This document shows, one piece after another, positions 44,869-55,163 of a DNA stretch of 64,000 nucleotides. The notes beneath the pieces were generated by a model, which did not search any database, was not told the origin of the DNA, and was given only the letters and a program-made list of their open reading frames with translations. Source of the stretch: Rhodoferax sp. GW822-FHT02A01. GTDB lineage: Bacteria > Pseudomonadota > Gammaproteobacteria > Burkholderiales > Burkholderiaceae_C. A program made the position numbers and the translations under genes. Where the stretch lies: contig NZ_CP152376.1 of NCBI RefSeq assembly GCF_038784515.1, positions 2,666,001-2,730,000 on the forward strand. The letters run 5' to 3'. Position 1 is the first letter of the stretch. Each line of letters opens with the position of its first letter.

Positions 44869-45987
44869 ATGGATCTGAATAACACCAATCGCCGCGATTC
44901 ACTCAAGACCCTTGCCGCTCTAGGCGCTGCAAGCACCTTGGGTTCTTGGAGCACCGGTGCGCTGGCACAAAAGCCCATCACCATCGGCGTGATCTACGTG
45001 GGTGCCAAGGACGACTACGGCTACAACCAGGCGCAGGCGCAGGCCGCCGCAGAAATCAAGAAGCTGCCCGGCGTGAAAGTGGTGGAAGAAGAGAACGTGC
45101 CCGAAACCGCCGCCGTGCAAAAGACCATGACCGGCATGATTGCGCAGGACGGCGCCTCGGTGTTGTTCCCCACCTCGTTCGGCTACTTTGATCCCCACAT
45201 CCTGGCATTGGCTGCCAAGTACCCTGATGTGCGCTTTGCCCATTGCGGCGGCATGTGGACCGAAGGCAAGCACCCCAAGAACGTGGGCAGCTACTTCGGC
45301 TACATCGACGAGTGCCAGTACCTCAACGGCGTGATTGCCGGCCACATGAGTAAGAGCGGCAAGATCGGCTTCGTGGCGGCCAAGCCGATTCCGCAGGTGC
45401 TGCGCAACATCAACTCCTTCCTGATGGGCGCGCGCTCGGTCAAGCCCGGCATCACCTGCAGCGTGATCTTCACCGGCGACTGGTCCATGGCCGTGAAGGA
45501 GGCCGAAGCCACCAACAGCCTGTGCGACCAGGGCGCCGACGTCATCACCATGCACGTGGACGGCCCCAAGGTCATCGTGGAAACGGCGGCCAAGCGCGGC
45601 AAGTTCGTTTGCGGCTACCACGCTTCGCAGGCCAAGCTGGCGCCCAATGCCTACCTCACCGGTGCCGAGTGGAACTGGCTGACCGCCTACAAGGCCGTGG
45701 TGGAAGCCGCACAGACTGGCAAGCCGCATCCCAACTTCATCCGTGGTGGCTTGAAGGAAGGCTACGTGAAGATGTCGCCCTACGGCTCCATGGTGACCGA
45801 CGCGGCCAAGAAGCAGGCTGACGACGTCAAGGCCAAGATGGTTGCCGGCAAGTTCGACATCTTCAAGGGCCCCATCAAGGACAACAAGGGCAATGTGGTG
45901 GTGCCTGCTGGCAAGACCTTTGTCCAGACCGATCTGGAACTGGAAAAGATGAACTACCTCGTGGAAGGCGTGGTGGGCTCCATCTAG
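44869..45987 (+). CDS. BMP family ABC transporter substrate-binding protein (Tat signal)
   Basis: A 372-residue periplasmic binding protein of the PnrA/BMP family (KPITIGVIYVGAKDDYGYNQAQAQAAAEI...). The N-terminus NRRDSLKTLAALGAASTLGSWSTGALAQ has twin Arg, so it is probably exported folded by the Tat system. BMP proteins usually bind nucleosides; next to oligourea hydrolases a ligand such as biuret, triuret or a related amide is more likely here, which is inference. ATG 44869 follows AAAGGAAG. Preceded by a putative operator and followed by the two permease genes. Confidence 0.92.
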   Translation: MDLNNTNRRDSLKTLAALGAASTLGSWSTGALAQKPITIGVIYVGAKDDYGYNQAQAQAAAEIKKLPGVKVVEEENVPETAAVQKTMTGMIAQDGASVLFPTSFGYFDPHILALAAKYPDVRFAHCGGMWTEGKHPKNVGSYFGYIDECQYLNGVIAGHMSKSGKIGFVAAKPIPQVLRNINSFLMGARSVKPGITCSVIFTGDWSMAVKEAEATNSLCDQGADVITMHVDGPKVIVETAAKRGKFVCGYHASQAKLAPNAYLTGAEWNWLTAYKAVVEAAQTGKPHPNFIRGGLKEGYVKMSPYGSMVTDAAKKQADDVKAKMVAGKFDIFKGPIKDNKGNVVVPAGKTFVQTDLELEKMNYLVEGVVGSI

Positions 45988-46018
45988 TTCAACCAACCCT
46001 GCATCGACTGGAGCCGCC

Positions 46019-47122
46019 GTGCGCGAATCTCTCAAGGACATTCTGTTGCCGATCCTGGCCATCGCCGCGGCACTGCTGGTGTTTGGTGGCTTTGTCGCGC
46101 TGTCGGGCGTGAATCCGGTCGATGTGTGGGTGATCCTGTTCAAGGGCGCGTTTGGCGACTGGTTCTCCTGGCAGAACACGCTGCAACGCGCGGCACCGCT
46201 GATGCTCACCGCGCTGTGTGTGGTGATACCGGCCCGCGCCGGGCTGGTGGTGATTGGCGGGGAGGGGGCGTTGGTGTTGGGTGGTTTGGCCTGTGCAGCA
46301 TTGCCTTACGCGCTGCCCGTGCCCGACAACATTGTCGGGACCTGCATGGTGTTTATGGCGGGTGCGGTAGCCGGTGCGCTGTGGATCATGCTGGTGGGGT
46401 GGCTGCGCCAGTACCGCGGCATCAACGAAACCATCAGCAGCCTGCTGCTGGCCTATATCGCCATCGGTCTGTTCAAGCATCTGGTGGAGGGTATGCTGCG
46501 TGACCCGGCCAGCCTGAACAAGCCGTCCACCTATGCTTTGAGCGAAGGCATACGCATTGGCGGCATTGGCGGCTCGGACGTGCACTGGGGCCTGGTGCTG
46601 GGCGTCATCGCCTGCCTAGCCTGCGGCCTTTGGTTGCGCCAGACAACATCGGGTTTTGCGGTGCGTGTGGTCGGCGGCAATCCACGCACTGCGCAACTGG
46701 TTGGCCTGCCAGCCAGCAAGCTGGTGCTGCTGGCTTGCGCGGTAGGTGGCGCATCGGCAGGACTTGCCGGCGCAGTGGAAGTAGCCGCAGTGCACACCAA
46801 TGCCAACGCCTCGCTGATTGCCGGCTACGGCTATGCGGGCATTCTGGTGGCCTTCATCTCGCGGCAGAGCCCGTTTGCGGTGATTCCGGTGGCCATTCTG
46901 TTTGGTGGCTTTGGTGCTGCCGGCAGCCTGTTGCAGCGTCGCCTGAGTCTGCCGGACGCGTCGGTGCAGGTGCTGCAGGGCATTGCCTTTGTGCTGATCT
47001 TAGCCAGCGAAGCGCTGCGCGACATGGATTGGAAAACCATCATCAGCTTGCCGCTGTCGCGCTTCAGCGGGGCAGCTCCCGCAGCGGCCACGAGCACCAG
47101 CAACGAGGGCAAGACTGTATGA
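46019..47122 (+). CDS. BMP-type ABC transporter permease 1
   Basis: A 367-residue membrane protein of the BPD_transp_2 (LivH/RbsC-like) family, with about ten hydrophobic helices and the cytoplasmic coupling region VGGNPRTAQLVGLPASKLVLLACAVGGASAGLAGAVEVAAVH. The start is GTG 46019. It overlaps the second permease start by 4 bases (ATGA). Together with permease 2 and the double ATPase it forms the translocation channel for the upstream binding protein. Confidence 0.9.
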   Translation: MRESLKDILLPILAIAAALLVFGGFVALSGVNPVDVWVILFKGAFGDWFSWQNTLQRAAPLMLTALCVVIPARAGLVVIGGEGALVLGGLACAALPYALPVPDNIVGTCMVFMAGAVAGALWIMLVGWLRQYRGINETISSLLLAYIAIGLFKHLVEGMLRDPASLNKPSTYALSEGIRIGGIGGSDVHWGLVLGVIACLACGLWLRQTTSGFAVRVVGGNPRTAQLVGLPASKLVLLACAVGGASAGLAGAVEVAAVHTNANASLIAGYGYAGILVAFISRQSPFAVIPVAILFGGFGAAGSLLQRRLSLPDASVQVLQGIAFVLILASEALRDMDWKTIISLPLSRFSGAAPAAATSTSNEGKTV

Positions 47123-48039
47123 CCACCGATATGTGGATTTCTTTGCTGGCGGGCATTGGCGGTGGCGCCCTGCGCGTGGGCGTGCCGTTTCTCTTCGTGA
47201 GCCTGGGGGAGTGCTTGACCGAAAAGTCGGGCCGCATCAACTTGGGGCTGGAGGGCGTGCTGGTGCTGGCGGCCATGGCTGCCTTTGGGGGTGCCTACCT
47301 GAGCGGCAATGCCTGGATCGGCGTGCTGGCTGGCGCGGTGGCAGGCGGACTTCTGGCCTCGTTGCACGGCGCCCTGTGTTCGCTGCCGCGTGTCAATGAC
47401 GTGGCCACCGGCATTGCGCTGATGCTGCTGGGCACCGGGCTGGCCTTCTATCTGGGCAAGCCGCTGATCCAGCCGCAGGCGCCGCAGATTCCGGCCATCG
47501 AGCTGGGCAACTGGAGCGACTCTTCCTCGGTGCGCGCCGCACTGCAGATCAACGCCCTGCTGCCGGTGGGCATCGCCATTGCCGTGTTGCTGTGGTGGGG
47601 CTTTGCACGCACCCGCTTTGGCCTGCTCATCCGCCTGGCCGGCGACTCCGCCAATGCAGCGCGTGCGCTGGGCTATTCGGTCAACACCATTCGTCTGGTG
47701 GCCACCACGCTGGGCGGCATGATCGCGGGGCTGGGCGGCGCGTCGCTCACCCTGTTCTACCCCGGCAGCTGGAACGAAGGCATCTCCAGCGGTCAGGGCC
47801 TGATTGCGGTGGCGCTGGTGATCTTTGCGCGCTGGAGCCCGCTGCGCTGCCTGGGCGCGGCAGCCCTGTTCGGCGGTGCGGGGGCCATTGGCCCGGCTTT
47901 CCAGTCGGTGGGCATCAGCTGGGGCTACCACCTCTTCAACACCGTGCCCTATGTGCTCACGCTGCTGATTCTGGTCATCACCTGCAAGCCCGGCAGTGTG
48001 GCCGTGGGCAGCCCGGGCGAACTCTCCTCCACACGCTAA
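47119..48039 (+). CDS. BMP-type ABC transporter permease 2
   Basis: A 306-residue membrane protein paralogous to permease 1, with the BPD_transp_2 signature [27 protein letters not shown] and the coupling stretch [41 protein letters not shown] 47119 overlaps the permease 1 stop; the longer apparent frame starting at 46630 reads permease 1 out of phase. Followed 11 bases later by biuH. Confidence 0.9.
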   Translation: MTTDMWISLLAGIGGGALRVGVPFLFVSLGECLTEKSGRINLGLEGVLVLAAMAAFGGAYLSGNAWIGVLAGAVAGGLLASLHGALCSLPRVNDVATGIALMLLGTGLAFYLGKPLIQPQAPQIPAIELGNWSDSSSVRAALQINALLPVGIAIAVLLWWGFARTRFGLLIRLAGDSANAARALGYSVNTIRLVATTLGGMIAGLGGASLTLFYPGSWNEGISSGQGLIAVALVIFARWSPLRCLGAAALFGGAGAIGPAFQSVGISWGYHLFNTVPYVLTLLILVITCKPGSVAVGSPGELSSTR

Positions 48040-48050
48040 AGGTTTTCACC

Positions 48051-48740
48051 GTGACCACCACTGTCCACGCCAACCCCTACGCCTGGCCCTGGAATGGCGA
48101 CCTGCGTCCGCAGAACACGGCGCTCATCGTCATCGACATGCAAACCGACTTCTGCGGCCCCGGTGGCTACGTCGACAAGATGGGCTACGACATCTCGCTC
48201 ACGCGCGCGCCCATTGAGCCGCTCAAGCAGGTCATGGCCCGCATGCGCGCGCTGGGCTACACGGTGATGCACACCCGCGAGGGCCATAGGCCCGACTTGT
48301 CTGACCTGCCGGCCAACAAGCGCTGGCGCTCGCGCCAGATCGGCACCAACGGCGTGGGCATTGGTGACCCTGGCCCCTGCGGACGCATATTGGTGCGTGG
48401 CGAGCCGGGCTGGGAAATCATTCCCGAGCTGGCGCCGCTGCCCGGCGAGGTGGTGATCGACAAGCCCGGCAAGGGATCCTTCTACGCCACCGATCTGGAG
48501 CTGGTGCTGCACACCCGTGGCATCCACAACATCATCCTGGCCGGCATCACCACCGACGTGTGTGTGCACACCACCATGCGCGATGCCAATGACCGCGGCT
48601 TTGAGTGTCTGCTGCTGTCGGACTGCACCGCGGCTACCGACCACGGCAACCACCTGGCGGCGCTGAAGATGATCACCATGCAGGGCGGGGTGTTTGGTGC
48701 GCATGCCAGCTCTGGCCAACTGCTGATGGCGCTGGCATGA
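48051..48740 (+). CDS. biuH: Biuret hydrolase (isochorismatase-family cysteine hydrolase)
   Basis: A 229-residue cysteine hydrolase closely resembling rhizobial Biu[71 protein letters not shown] and [20 protein letters not shown]. The catalytic triad is Asp29, Lys141 and Cys171. It converts biuret to allophanate and ammonia, which AtzF then degrades. The start is GTG 48051, after AAAGG. Its stop overlaps the ATPase gene (ATGA). Being inside the transporter operon strongly ties the importer to biuret-like substrates. Confidence 0.9.
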   Translation: MTTTVHANPYAWPWNGDLRPQNTALIVIDMQTDFCGPGGYVDKMGYDISLTRAPIEPLKQVMARMRALGYTVMHTREGHRPDLSDLPANKRWRSRQIGTNGVGIGDPGPCGRILVRGEPGWEIIPELAPLPGEVVIDKPGKGSFYATDLELVLHTRGIHNIILAGITTDVCVHTTMRDANDRGFECLLLSDCTAATDHGNHLAALKMITMQGGVFGAHASSGQLLMALA

Positions 48741-50329
48741 GCACGCGCGACGTGATTCCGCCGCAGAAGCCGCCTACCGGCGCGCTGGCGCTGGAGACCT
48801 ATGAGCTGACCAAACGCTTTGGCAGCTTCACCGCCATGGATCATGTCAGCATGCGGGTGGAGCCTGGCACCGTGCATGCCCTGCTGGGTGAGAACGGCGC
48901 GGGCAAGAGCACGCTGGTCAAATGCGTGGCCGGTTTTCAGCGGGCCGAGGAGGGCAGCATCCTGATCGACGGGCGCGAGCAGGACATCGCCAACCCGGTG
49001 GTGGCGCGCGAGCTGGGCATCGGCATGGTGTACCAGCACTTCACGCTGGCGCCTGGCATGAGCGTGGCAGAGAACCTGCTGCTGGCAGGTGACCAAGTCC
49101 CTGCGCTGATCAACTGGAAGACCAAGCGCGAGGACCTCAAGGCTTTCCTGGCCACCACACCGTTCACGCTGGACCTGGATGCCAGGCCGTCGGAACTCGC
49201 TGCCGGTGAAAAGCAGAAGCTGGAACTGCTCAAGCAGCTCTACCTCAAGCCGCGTCTGCTGATCCTGGACGAGCCTACCTCGGTGCTGACACCGCAGGAG
49301 GCCGATGAGGTGCTGGGCCATGTGCGTGCGTTTGCGCGTAGCGGCCAGTGCTCGGTGATCATCATCACCCACAAGTTCCGCGAGGTCATGGCCTACGCCG
49401 ACGCGGTGACCGTGTTGCGCAAGGGGCGTGCGGTGCACCACTGCCTGGTGGCTGACTCCAACCCCGCGCTGCTGGCCAAGGCCATGATGGGGGAGAGCGC
49501 CGCAGAGCCCGAGGTGGCGAGCGAGAAGCCGGTTGCTCTACCCACAGACACGCCTGCTGCGGCTGGTGCGCAGCCTGCGCTGTCGGTGCAAGGGCTGACC
49601 GCTCTGGGTGATCGTGGCACCCTGGCCTTGCACGGTGTGGACCTGCAGGTGCAGCCGGGCGAGATACTGGGCGTGGCCGGCGTGTCCGGCAACGGCCAGC
49701 GCGAACTGGTGGAGGCGCTGGTGGGCCAGCGCCCGCGCAGCGCGGGCACGGTGCAGGTGGGGGGCAACGCCTACAACGCCACGCGCGAAGAGAATCGCCG
49801 CTTCATGGTGCGCAGCCTGCCCGAGGAGCCCTTGCGCAATGCCTGCGTGGGCGATCTGTCGGTGGCCGAGAACATGGCCCTGCGCGACTTCGACCAACCG
49901 CCCCTGAGCCGCTCACGCTTTCTGGGTGGCATCCTGAGTTACGCCACCTGGCGCAGCCGCGCGCGCGATTGGATTGCCGAGTACGGCGTGAAGACCCAGG
50001 GCGAGAATGCGCCCATCCGCAGCCTCTCAGGCGGCAATGTGCAGCGTGCCGTGCTGGCGCGTGAGCTGGCCGGGCAGATCAATGTGCTCATTGCCGCCAA
50101 CCCGGTGTTCGGGCTGGACTTTGCTGCCGTGCGCGACATCCATGAACGCATCGTGCAGGTCAAGAACCGTGGCGCCGGTGTGCTGCTGATCAGCGAAGAC
50201 CTGGACGAGCTGCTGGAACTGTCGGACCGCATCGTGGTCATGAGCGAAGGGCGTGTGGTCTTCGAGACCACCGCCGCACAGGCCGACCGCCAGCAGCTGG
50301 GCGCGCACATGGGCGGCGGTCACCACTAG
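48737..50329 (+). CDS. BMP-type ABC transporter ATPase (two nucleotide-binding domains)
   Basis: A 530-residue tandem ATPase of the RbsA/YufO type. The N-terminal domain has Walker [13 protein letters not shown] and Walker [14 protein letters not shown] with a degenerate signature ([12 protein letters not shown]). The C-terminal domain has a degenerate Walker A ([10 protein letters not shown]) but a good signature [11 protein letters not shown], as usual for these proteins. An Ala/Pro-rich linker (residues about 255-280) joins them. ATG 48737 overlaps biuH. The gene order permease-permease-biuH-ATPase places a catabolic enzyme inside the importer operon. Confidence 0.92.
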   Translation: MSTRDVIPPQKPPTGALALETYELTKRFGSFTAMDHVSMRVEPGTVHALLGENGAGKSTLVKCVAGFQRAEEGSILIDGREQDIANPVVARELGIGMVYQHFTLAPGMSVAENLLLAGDQVPALINWKTKREDLKAFLATTPFTLDLDARPSELAAGEKQKLELLKQLYLKPRLLILDEPTSVLTPQEADEVLGHVRAFARSGQCSVIIITHKFREVMAYADAVTVLRKGRAVHHCLVADSNPALLAKAMMGESAAEPEVASEKPVALPTDTPAAAGAQPALSVQGLTALGDRGTLALHGVDLQVQPGEILGVAGVSGNGQRELVEALVGQRPRSAGTVQVGGNAYNATREENRRFMVRSLPEEPLRNACVGDLSVAENMALRDFDQPPLSRSRFLGGILSYATWRSRARDWIAEYGVKTQGENAPIRSLSGGNVQRAVLARELAGQINVLIAANPVFGLDFAAVRDIHERIVQVKNRGAGVLLISEDLDELLELSDRIVVMSEGRVVFETTAAQADRQQLGAHMGGGHH

Positions 50330-50377
50330 GGGGTGCACTCGCGCATCCCAAGCTGTCACAACGATATGGAACAAGCC

Positions 50378-51052
50378 ATGGAAAACACACTCCTCAGCGT
50401 GAACGCAACGCCGTTTGCGTATCCCTTCGATCTGCAGAAGACGGCGCTGGTCATCATCGACATGCAGCGCGACTTTGTGGAACCCGGCGGCTTTGGTGAG
50501 ACGCTGGGCAACGATGTGTCCTTGCTCACCGCCATCGTTCCCACTTGCAAGGAAGTGCTGACCTCCTGGCGTGCCGCCGGCGGGCAGGTCATCCACACGC
50601 GCGAAGCCCATCTACCAGATCTGTCGGACTGCCCACCGGCCAAGCGCAACCGGGGCAACCCCACGCTGCGCATCGGCGACGAAGGGCCCATGGGCCGCAT
50701 CCTGGTGGCGGGCGAGCCGGGCAACCAGATCATTGATGAACTCATGCCCCTGGACTCCGAGATCGTCATTGACAAGCCCGGCAAAGGCATGTTCTATGGA
50801 ACCGGTCTGCACGAGATGCTGCAGGAGCTGGACATCACCCACCTGATCTTCATGGGCGTGACCACCGAGGTATGTGTGCAGACCTCCATGCGTGAGGCCA
50901 ACGACCGGGGCTACGACAGCCTGCTGCTGACGGATTGCACCGAGAGCTACTTACCGGAGTTCAAGGCATCCACCATCGCCATGATCCACGCCCAGGGCGC
51001 CATCGTGGGCTGGACGGCGCCCAGTGCACAGCTGCTGGCCGTGCTGGAGTAA
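50378..51052 (+). CDS. Isochorismatase-family cysteine hydrolase, probable triuret hydrolase
   Basis: A 224-residue paralogue of Biu[65 protein letters not shown], and [20 protein letters not shown]. The triad is Asp28, Lys136, Cys166. A second such enzyme beside BiuH and AtzEFG fits TrtA, a triuret hydrolase of the same family described in Herbaspirillum, whose carboxybiuret product is the AtzE substrate; this is inference. RutB-like ureidoacrylate hydrolase is an alternative. Start: ATG 50378; an in-frame ATG at 50366 lacks a ribosome site. The GntR gene follows. Confidence 0.85.
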   Translation: MENTLLSVNATPFAYPFDLQKTALVIIDMQRDFVEPGGFGETLGNDVSLLTAIVPTCKEVLTSWRAAGGQVIHTREAHLPDLSDCPPAKRNRGNPTLRIGDEGPMGRILVAGEPGNQIIDELMPLDSEIVIDKPGKGMFYGTGLHEMLQELDITHLIFMGVTTEVCVQTSMREANDRGYDSLLLTDCTESYLPEFKASTIAMIHAQGAIVGWTAPSAQLLAVLE

Positions 51053-51086
51053 TTGCCATGCATTGCGAGTGGTAGAGTTTGTGGTG

Positions 51087-51812
51087 ATGACTACAGAAAC
51101 CGGCCAAACCTCACCCGCACCAGTGCCAGCGGCACGCTACTCGGTAGCTGACGATGTCTACGACAAGATCAAAAAGGATGTTGCCGAATTCCGGCTGATT
51201 CCCGGTGACCGGTTTACCGAAAACGAGTTGTGCCTGCGCCTGAAGGTGTCACGCACTCCAGTGCGCCAGGCCCTGTACCGGCTGCAGCAGGAAGGCTATG
51301 TGGAGGTGCTGTTTCGCAGTGGCTGGCGCGTGCTGCCGTTTGACTTCGACAAGTTCGAGCAGCTCTACGACTTGCGCATGCTGCTGGAGTTCGATGCGGT
51401 CAAGCGGCTGTGCGACGAAGGCGTTGCGCGAAGCCGCAAAGGTCAGGAACTGATAGACGGGTTGGCAGCGATTTGGCTGGTGCCCGCCAGTGAGCGCAGC
51501 CATGACACGGCACAAGTCAGCCAATGGGACGAGGAGTTCCACTGCGCCCTGGTGGAGGCCGCGGGCAACCAGGAGATCGCCCGGGTGCACAGGGAGGTGA
51601 CAGACCGGATACGGATCATCCGGCGGCTGGACTTCACCAAACAGGCGCGCATCGATGCCACCTACGACGAGCACGCCAAGATTCTCAAGCTGATACAGCG
51701 CAAGCGCGGGGACCAAGCCGCCATGCTGTTGCGGGCGCATATCGAGACCAGCCAGTCCGAGGTGCGCAAGATCACTTTGCACCAGGTTTTCATGGCCCGG
51801 CAGGCCAAGTAA
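51087..51812 (+). CDS. GntR-family transcriptional regulator (FCD type), likely regulator of the atz/biu cluster
   Basis: A 241-residue regulator with N-terminal winged helix (YSVADDVYDKIKKDVAEFRLIPGDRFTENELCLRLKVSRTPVRQALYRLQQEGYVEV) and a C-terminal all-helical FCD ligand-binding domain with metal/ligand-type residues (EEFHCALVEAAGN, DEHAKILKLI, LRAHIETS). ATG 51087 starts the family region. Located at the end of the nitrogen cluster, it is the natural candidate for the two shared operator-like sites at 41021 and 44793, of which the TTGNATNCAA form suits GntR proteins. Confidence 0.9.
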   Translation: MTTETGQTSPAPVPAARYSVADDVYDKIKKDVAEFRLIPGDRFTENELCLRLKVSRTPVRQALYRLQQEGYVEVLFRSGWRVLPFDFDKFEQLYDLRMLLEFDAVKRLCDEGVARSRKGQELIDGLAAIWLVPASERSHDTAQVSQWDEEFHCALVEAAGNQEIARVHREVTDRIRIIRRLDFTKQARIDATYDEHAKILKLIQRKRGDQAAMLLRAHIETSQSEVRKITLHQVFMARQAK

Positions 51813-51915
51813 CGCTGGCCCGGGAGAAGCGCCCACTTGCCTTGAAGTTCCCTCCTGATTTGGCCCCGACCGTCATTTTCCGGTCGTAGAATGAATCAGA
51901 CCTACAAAGGAACGA

Positions 51916-53505
51916 ATGGGAGATTCGCATAAAAAGGGGTTGTGGCTGATACGCACGCACTACCGCATGCGAATGGTGTCTCTCGCCCTGGTATTCATAG
52001 CCAGTTGTTTTCAGATCAGCGGCAAGGGGTATGGCCCGATCTCCTGGACCTTTCTGATAGCGCTGCTGCTGGTCTATCCCCATGTCCAGTACCAGCTTGC
52101 GCGCAGGTCCCAGACGCCCATTCTGTTTGCCATGCGCAGCCTGGTGCTGGACTCGGTCCTGCTGGGCGTCTTTTGCGCCTGCATCGAATTTTCCGACTGG
52201 CTGTGTTTTTCCGTGATCCTGGGTACCTTGAGCAACAACGCTGCCAACCGGGGATGGAAAAGCATAGGCAGTACCTTGCTGGCATTGGCCGTGGGCGCAC
52301 TCACCGGGGTGGCGATGGGTGGATTCCATTTTTCTCCCGTAACCGTCTGGTCCGCCACCCTGGTCTGCACCGTGGGGCTGGCCGGATACATCCTGGCCGT
52401 GGGCAACTTTGCCTATACCCGCAATGCCCAGCTCAGGCTGGCGCGGGAGGAACTGAAAACACGCGAGGTTGAATTGCTGCAGGCAAACCAGAAACTGCAG
52501 GAAACACTGGTGGAAATTGAAAGCCTGCGCAATGGCCTTGCCGAACAGGCCATCCGGGACCCGCTGACCGATCTGTTCAACCGCCGCTACCTGGACAGCA
52601 CCCTGGAGCGGGAGATTGCCCGCTGTGTGCGCGAGGGCAAGCCCCTGGCGCTGATCATGGTGGATATCGATCACTTCAAGAAGTTCAACGACCATTACGG
52701 CCATCTGGCCGGGGACGAGTGTCTCAAGTCGGTATCGCGGGCATTGCAGTCCAGTGCCAAGCGTGCAAGTGATCTGGCAGCGCGCTACGGAGGAGAAGAG
52801 TTTTCTCTGGTACTGCCGGATACCGACGCGGTGCAGGCCCGGCGCATGGCAGAAGAGCTGCGCTCAGCCATCCAGCGTCTGGGTATTGCCCATGATGGAT
52901 CTTCCAGCGGGGTGGTGACAGTCAGTATCGGATTGGCGGTGAGCACCCATCTGGAGCGGGCCAGTGCAGAGCGCCTGATCCGTGCCGCGGACGAAGCGCT
53001 GTACTACGCCAAATGGGGTGGCCGAAACCGTGTCCAGGCTGCGCCCGAGGTGGCAGCAGATGCAAGCCCGGTCGGTTCTGTTCCCGAAGACATGGAGGAG
53101 CTGGTGTGGCAGCGAGCGTATGAGTCCGGCCATTCGGAAATCGACACACAGCATGCGCAGTTGTTTGCGCAGGTCAACCAGGTTTGCGCCGCCATCCGGG
53201 AGCAACATCCCCGCAGCGAGGTCGCCACGTTGGTGGACAACCTGATGCGCCATGTCGCCGAACATTTCGAATGCGAGGAACGGGTACTGGCCGCCATCGG
53301 CTTTCCCGGATTGCAGGAACATGCCAAGCTGCACCAGCATCTGATGGACAAGGCGGTCGATCTGATCGGACGCTACCGCAATACCAATCTGCCTATCGGC
53401 GAACTCCTGAACTACCTGGCCCAGGACCTGATCGCCAAGCATGTCCTGGGTGCCGACCGCAAGGCCCAGCTGGAGGCCGGCTACATAGGGCATTACACCC
53501 CGTGA
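51916..53505 (+). CDS. MASE2-GGDEF-hemerythrin diguanylate cyclase
   Basis: A 529-residue three-part signalling protein. Residues 1-170 form a MASE2-like membrane domain with six hydrophobic helices; 205-375 a GGDEF domain with catalytic YGGEEF (292-296) and an inhibitory RxxD site (Arg283-Asp286), so cyclic-di-GMP synthesis with product feedback is expected; 395-529 a hemerythrin domain with the di-iron ligands His406, His413, His450, Glu454, His469, His473, His509 and Asp514. The hemerythrin would bind O2 or sense redox/iron and tune cyclase output. It converges with ahpF (4 bases), whose product also deals with oxidants. Confidence 0.93.
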   Translation: MGDSHKKGLWLIRTHYRMRMVSLALVFIASCFQISGKGYGPISWTFLIALLLVYPHVQYQLARRSQTPILFAMRSLVLDSVLLGVFCACIEFSDWLCFSVILGTLSNNAANRGWKSIGSTLLALAVGALTGVAMGGFHFSPVTVWSATLVCTVGLAGYILAVGNFAYTRNAQLRLAREELKTREVELLQANQKLQETLVEIESLRNGLAEQAIRDPLTDLFNRRYLDSTLEREIARCVREGKPLALIMVDIDHFKKFNDHYGHLAGDECLKSVSRALQSSAKRASDLAARYGGEEFSLVLPDTDAVQARRMAEELRSAIQRLGIAHDGSSSGVVTVSIGLAVSTHLERASAERLIRAADEALYYAKWGGRNRVQAAPEVAADASPVGSVPEDMEELVWQRAYESGHSEIDTQHAQLFAQVNQVCAAIREQHPRSEVATLVDNLMRHVAEHFECEERVLAAIGFPGLQEHAKLHQHLMDKAVDLIGRYRNTNLPIGELLNYLAQDLIAKHVLGADRKAQLEAGYIGHYTP

Positions 53506-53509
53506 AGTT

Positions 53510-55108
53510 CTAGGCGGCGACGGCTTCCGCCTGTGGTGTTGCAGGTGCAACCACCGGCTGACGGATCAAGTAGTCGAAGGCGCTGAGCGCTGCCTTGGCA
53601 CCTTCGCCGGCCGCAATCACGATCTGCTTGTAGGGCACGGTGGTCACGTCACCCGCGGCAAACACGCCGGGCAGGCTGGTGTGGCCCCTGGCATCCACGA
53701 TGATTTCGCCAAACTTGCTCAACTCCAGCGTGCCCTTGAGGAACTCGGAGTTGGGCACCAGGCCGATCTGCACGAACACGCCTTCGAGCGCAACTTTGTG
53801 CAGCTCACCGGTGGCGCGGTCCTTGTAGTGCAGGCCGTTGACCTTGGAGCCGTCGCCGGTGATCTCGGTGGTCTGTGCGTTCACGTGGATGTCCACATTG
53901 GGCAGGCTCTTGAGCTTGTTGACCAGCACCGCATCGGCCTTGAGCGCGTCGGCAAATTCCACCAGGGTGACGTGTTGCACCACACCGGCCAGGTCGATGG
54001 CCGCTTCCACGCCGGAGTTGCCCCCGCCAATCACCGCCACACGCTTGCCTTTGAACAGCGGACCGTCGCAGTGCGGGCAATAGGCCACGCCCTTGTTCTT
54101 GTACTCGGCTTCACCGGGCACGTTCACATTGCGCCAGCGTGCGCCGGTGGACAGGATCAGGCTGCGCGCCTTAAGTACGCCGCCGTTGGTCATGTGGACT
54201 TCGGTCAACCCACCTGCCGTGGCAGCGGGAACAATGCGGCTGGCGGTCTGCAGGTTCATGATGTCCACGTCGTAGTGGCGCACCTGTGCTTCCAAGGCTG
54301 CGGCAAATTTGGGGCCGTCGGTTTCCAGCACCGAGATGTAGTTCTCGATGGCCATGGTGTCATTCACCTGGCCGCCGAAGCGCTCGGCTGCCACGCCCAC
54401 GCGGATGCCCTTGCGTGCGGCATACACCGCAGCCGCAGCACCGGCCGGGCCACCACCCACGATCAGCACGTCGTAGGCTGCCTTCTCGCTGAGCTTGGCG
54501 GCTTCGCGGCTGGCGGAGTGGCTGTCGAGCTTGCCCACGATTTCTTCCAGCGTCATGCGGCCGGAGCCGAACAGGGCGTCGTTCATGAACACCATGGGCA
54601 CGGCCATCACCTGGCGCGCATCCACTTCGCTCTGGTACATGCCGCCATCAATCACCGTCGTGTTGATCTTGGGGTTGAAGATGGTCATCAGGGTGGCGGC
54701 CTGCACCACGTCTGGGCAGTTGTGGCAGGTCAGGGACATGTAAACCTCGAAGTTCATCGTGGCGTCCAGGCTCTTGATCTGGTCCAGTACCTCGGCACTC
54801 ACCTTGGGCGGGTGGCCGCCGGTCCACAGCAGGGCCAGTACCAGCGAGGTGAATTCATGGCCCATGGGGATGGCGGCAAAGCGCACACCGCGGGTTTCGC
54901 CTTCCTTGGCAATGACAAACGAGGGGCGGCGCGCGTCGGTGCCGGATTCGTCCAGCGTGACCTTGTCGGACAGGGCGGCTATCTCCACCAGCAGTTCGCG
55001 CAGTTCCTGCGCCTTGGCGCTGTCGTCCAGCGAGGCGATGAGGCGGATAGGCTGGCGCAGGTTCTGCAGATAGCCTTGAAGTTGTGTGGTCAGTTGTGCG
55101 TCGAGCAT
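53510..55108 (-). CDS. ahpF: Alkyl hydroperoxide reductase subunit F
   Basis: A 532-residue flavoprotein disulphide reductase that recharges AhpC with NAD(P)H electrons. The N-terminal domain has two thioredoxin-like folds with the CxxC pair Cys128/Cys131 ([10 protein letters not shown]). FAD binding ([19 protein letters not shown]), the second redox CPHC pair ([13 protein letters not shown]), NADPH-type binding ([20 protein letters not shown]) and the C-terminal [10 protein letters not shown] follow. ATG 55108 is preceded by GAAGGA. Cotranscribed downstream of ahpC across a 117-base gap carrying a strong RNA hairpin. Confidence 0.97.
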   Translation of the reverse strand: MLDAQLTTQLQGYLQNLRQPIRLIASLDDSAKAQELRELLVEIAALSDKVTLDESGTDARRPSFVIAKEGETRGVRFAAIPMGHEFTSLVLALLWTGGHPPKVSAEVLDQIKSLDATMNFEVYMSLTCHNCPDVVQAATLMTIFNPKINTTVIDGGMYQSEVDARQVMAVPMVFMNDALFGSGRMTLEEIVGKLDSHSASREAAKLSEKAAYDVLIVGGGPAGAAAAVYAARKGIRVGVAAERFGGQVNDTMAIENYISVLETDGPKFAAALEAQVRHYDVDIMNLQTASRIVPAATAGGLTEVHMTNGGVLKARSLILSTGARWRNVNVPGEAEYKNKGVAYCPHCDGPLFKGKRVAVIGGGNSGVEAAIDLAGVVQHVTLVEFADALKADAVLVNKLKSLPNVDIHVNAQTTEITGDGSKVNGLHYKDRATGELHKVALEGVFVQIGLVPNSEFLKGTLELSKFGEIIVDARGHTSLPGVFAAGDVTTVPYKQIVIAAGEGAKAALSAFDYLIRQPVVAPATPQAEAVAA

Positions 55109-55163
55109 GGCAGTTCCTTCGTCTGGTTACGAATATCTTGCAAATGGGGTGGGGGAGTGGAGG

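Noticed and set aside
51867..51886. Hairpin CGACCG/CGGTCG before the MASE2-GGDEF gene
   Set aside because: Short stem, no T-run, position equally explained by chance in GC-rich DNA.
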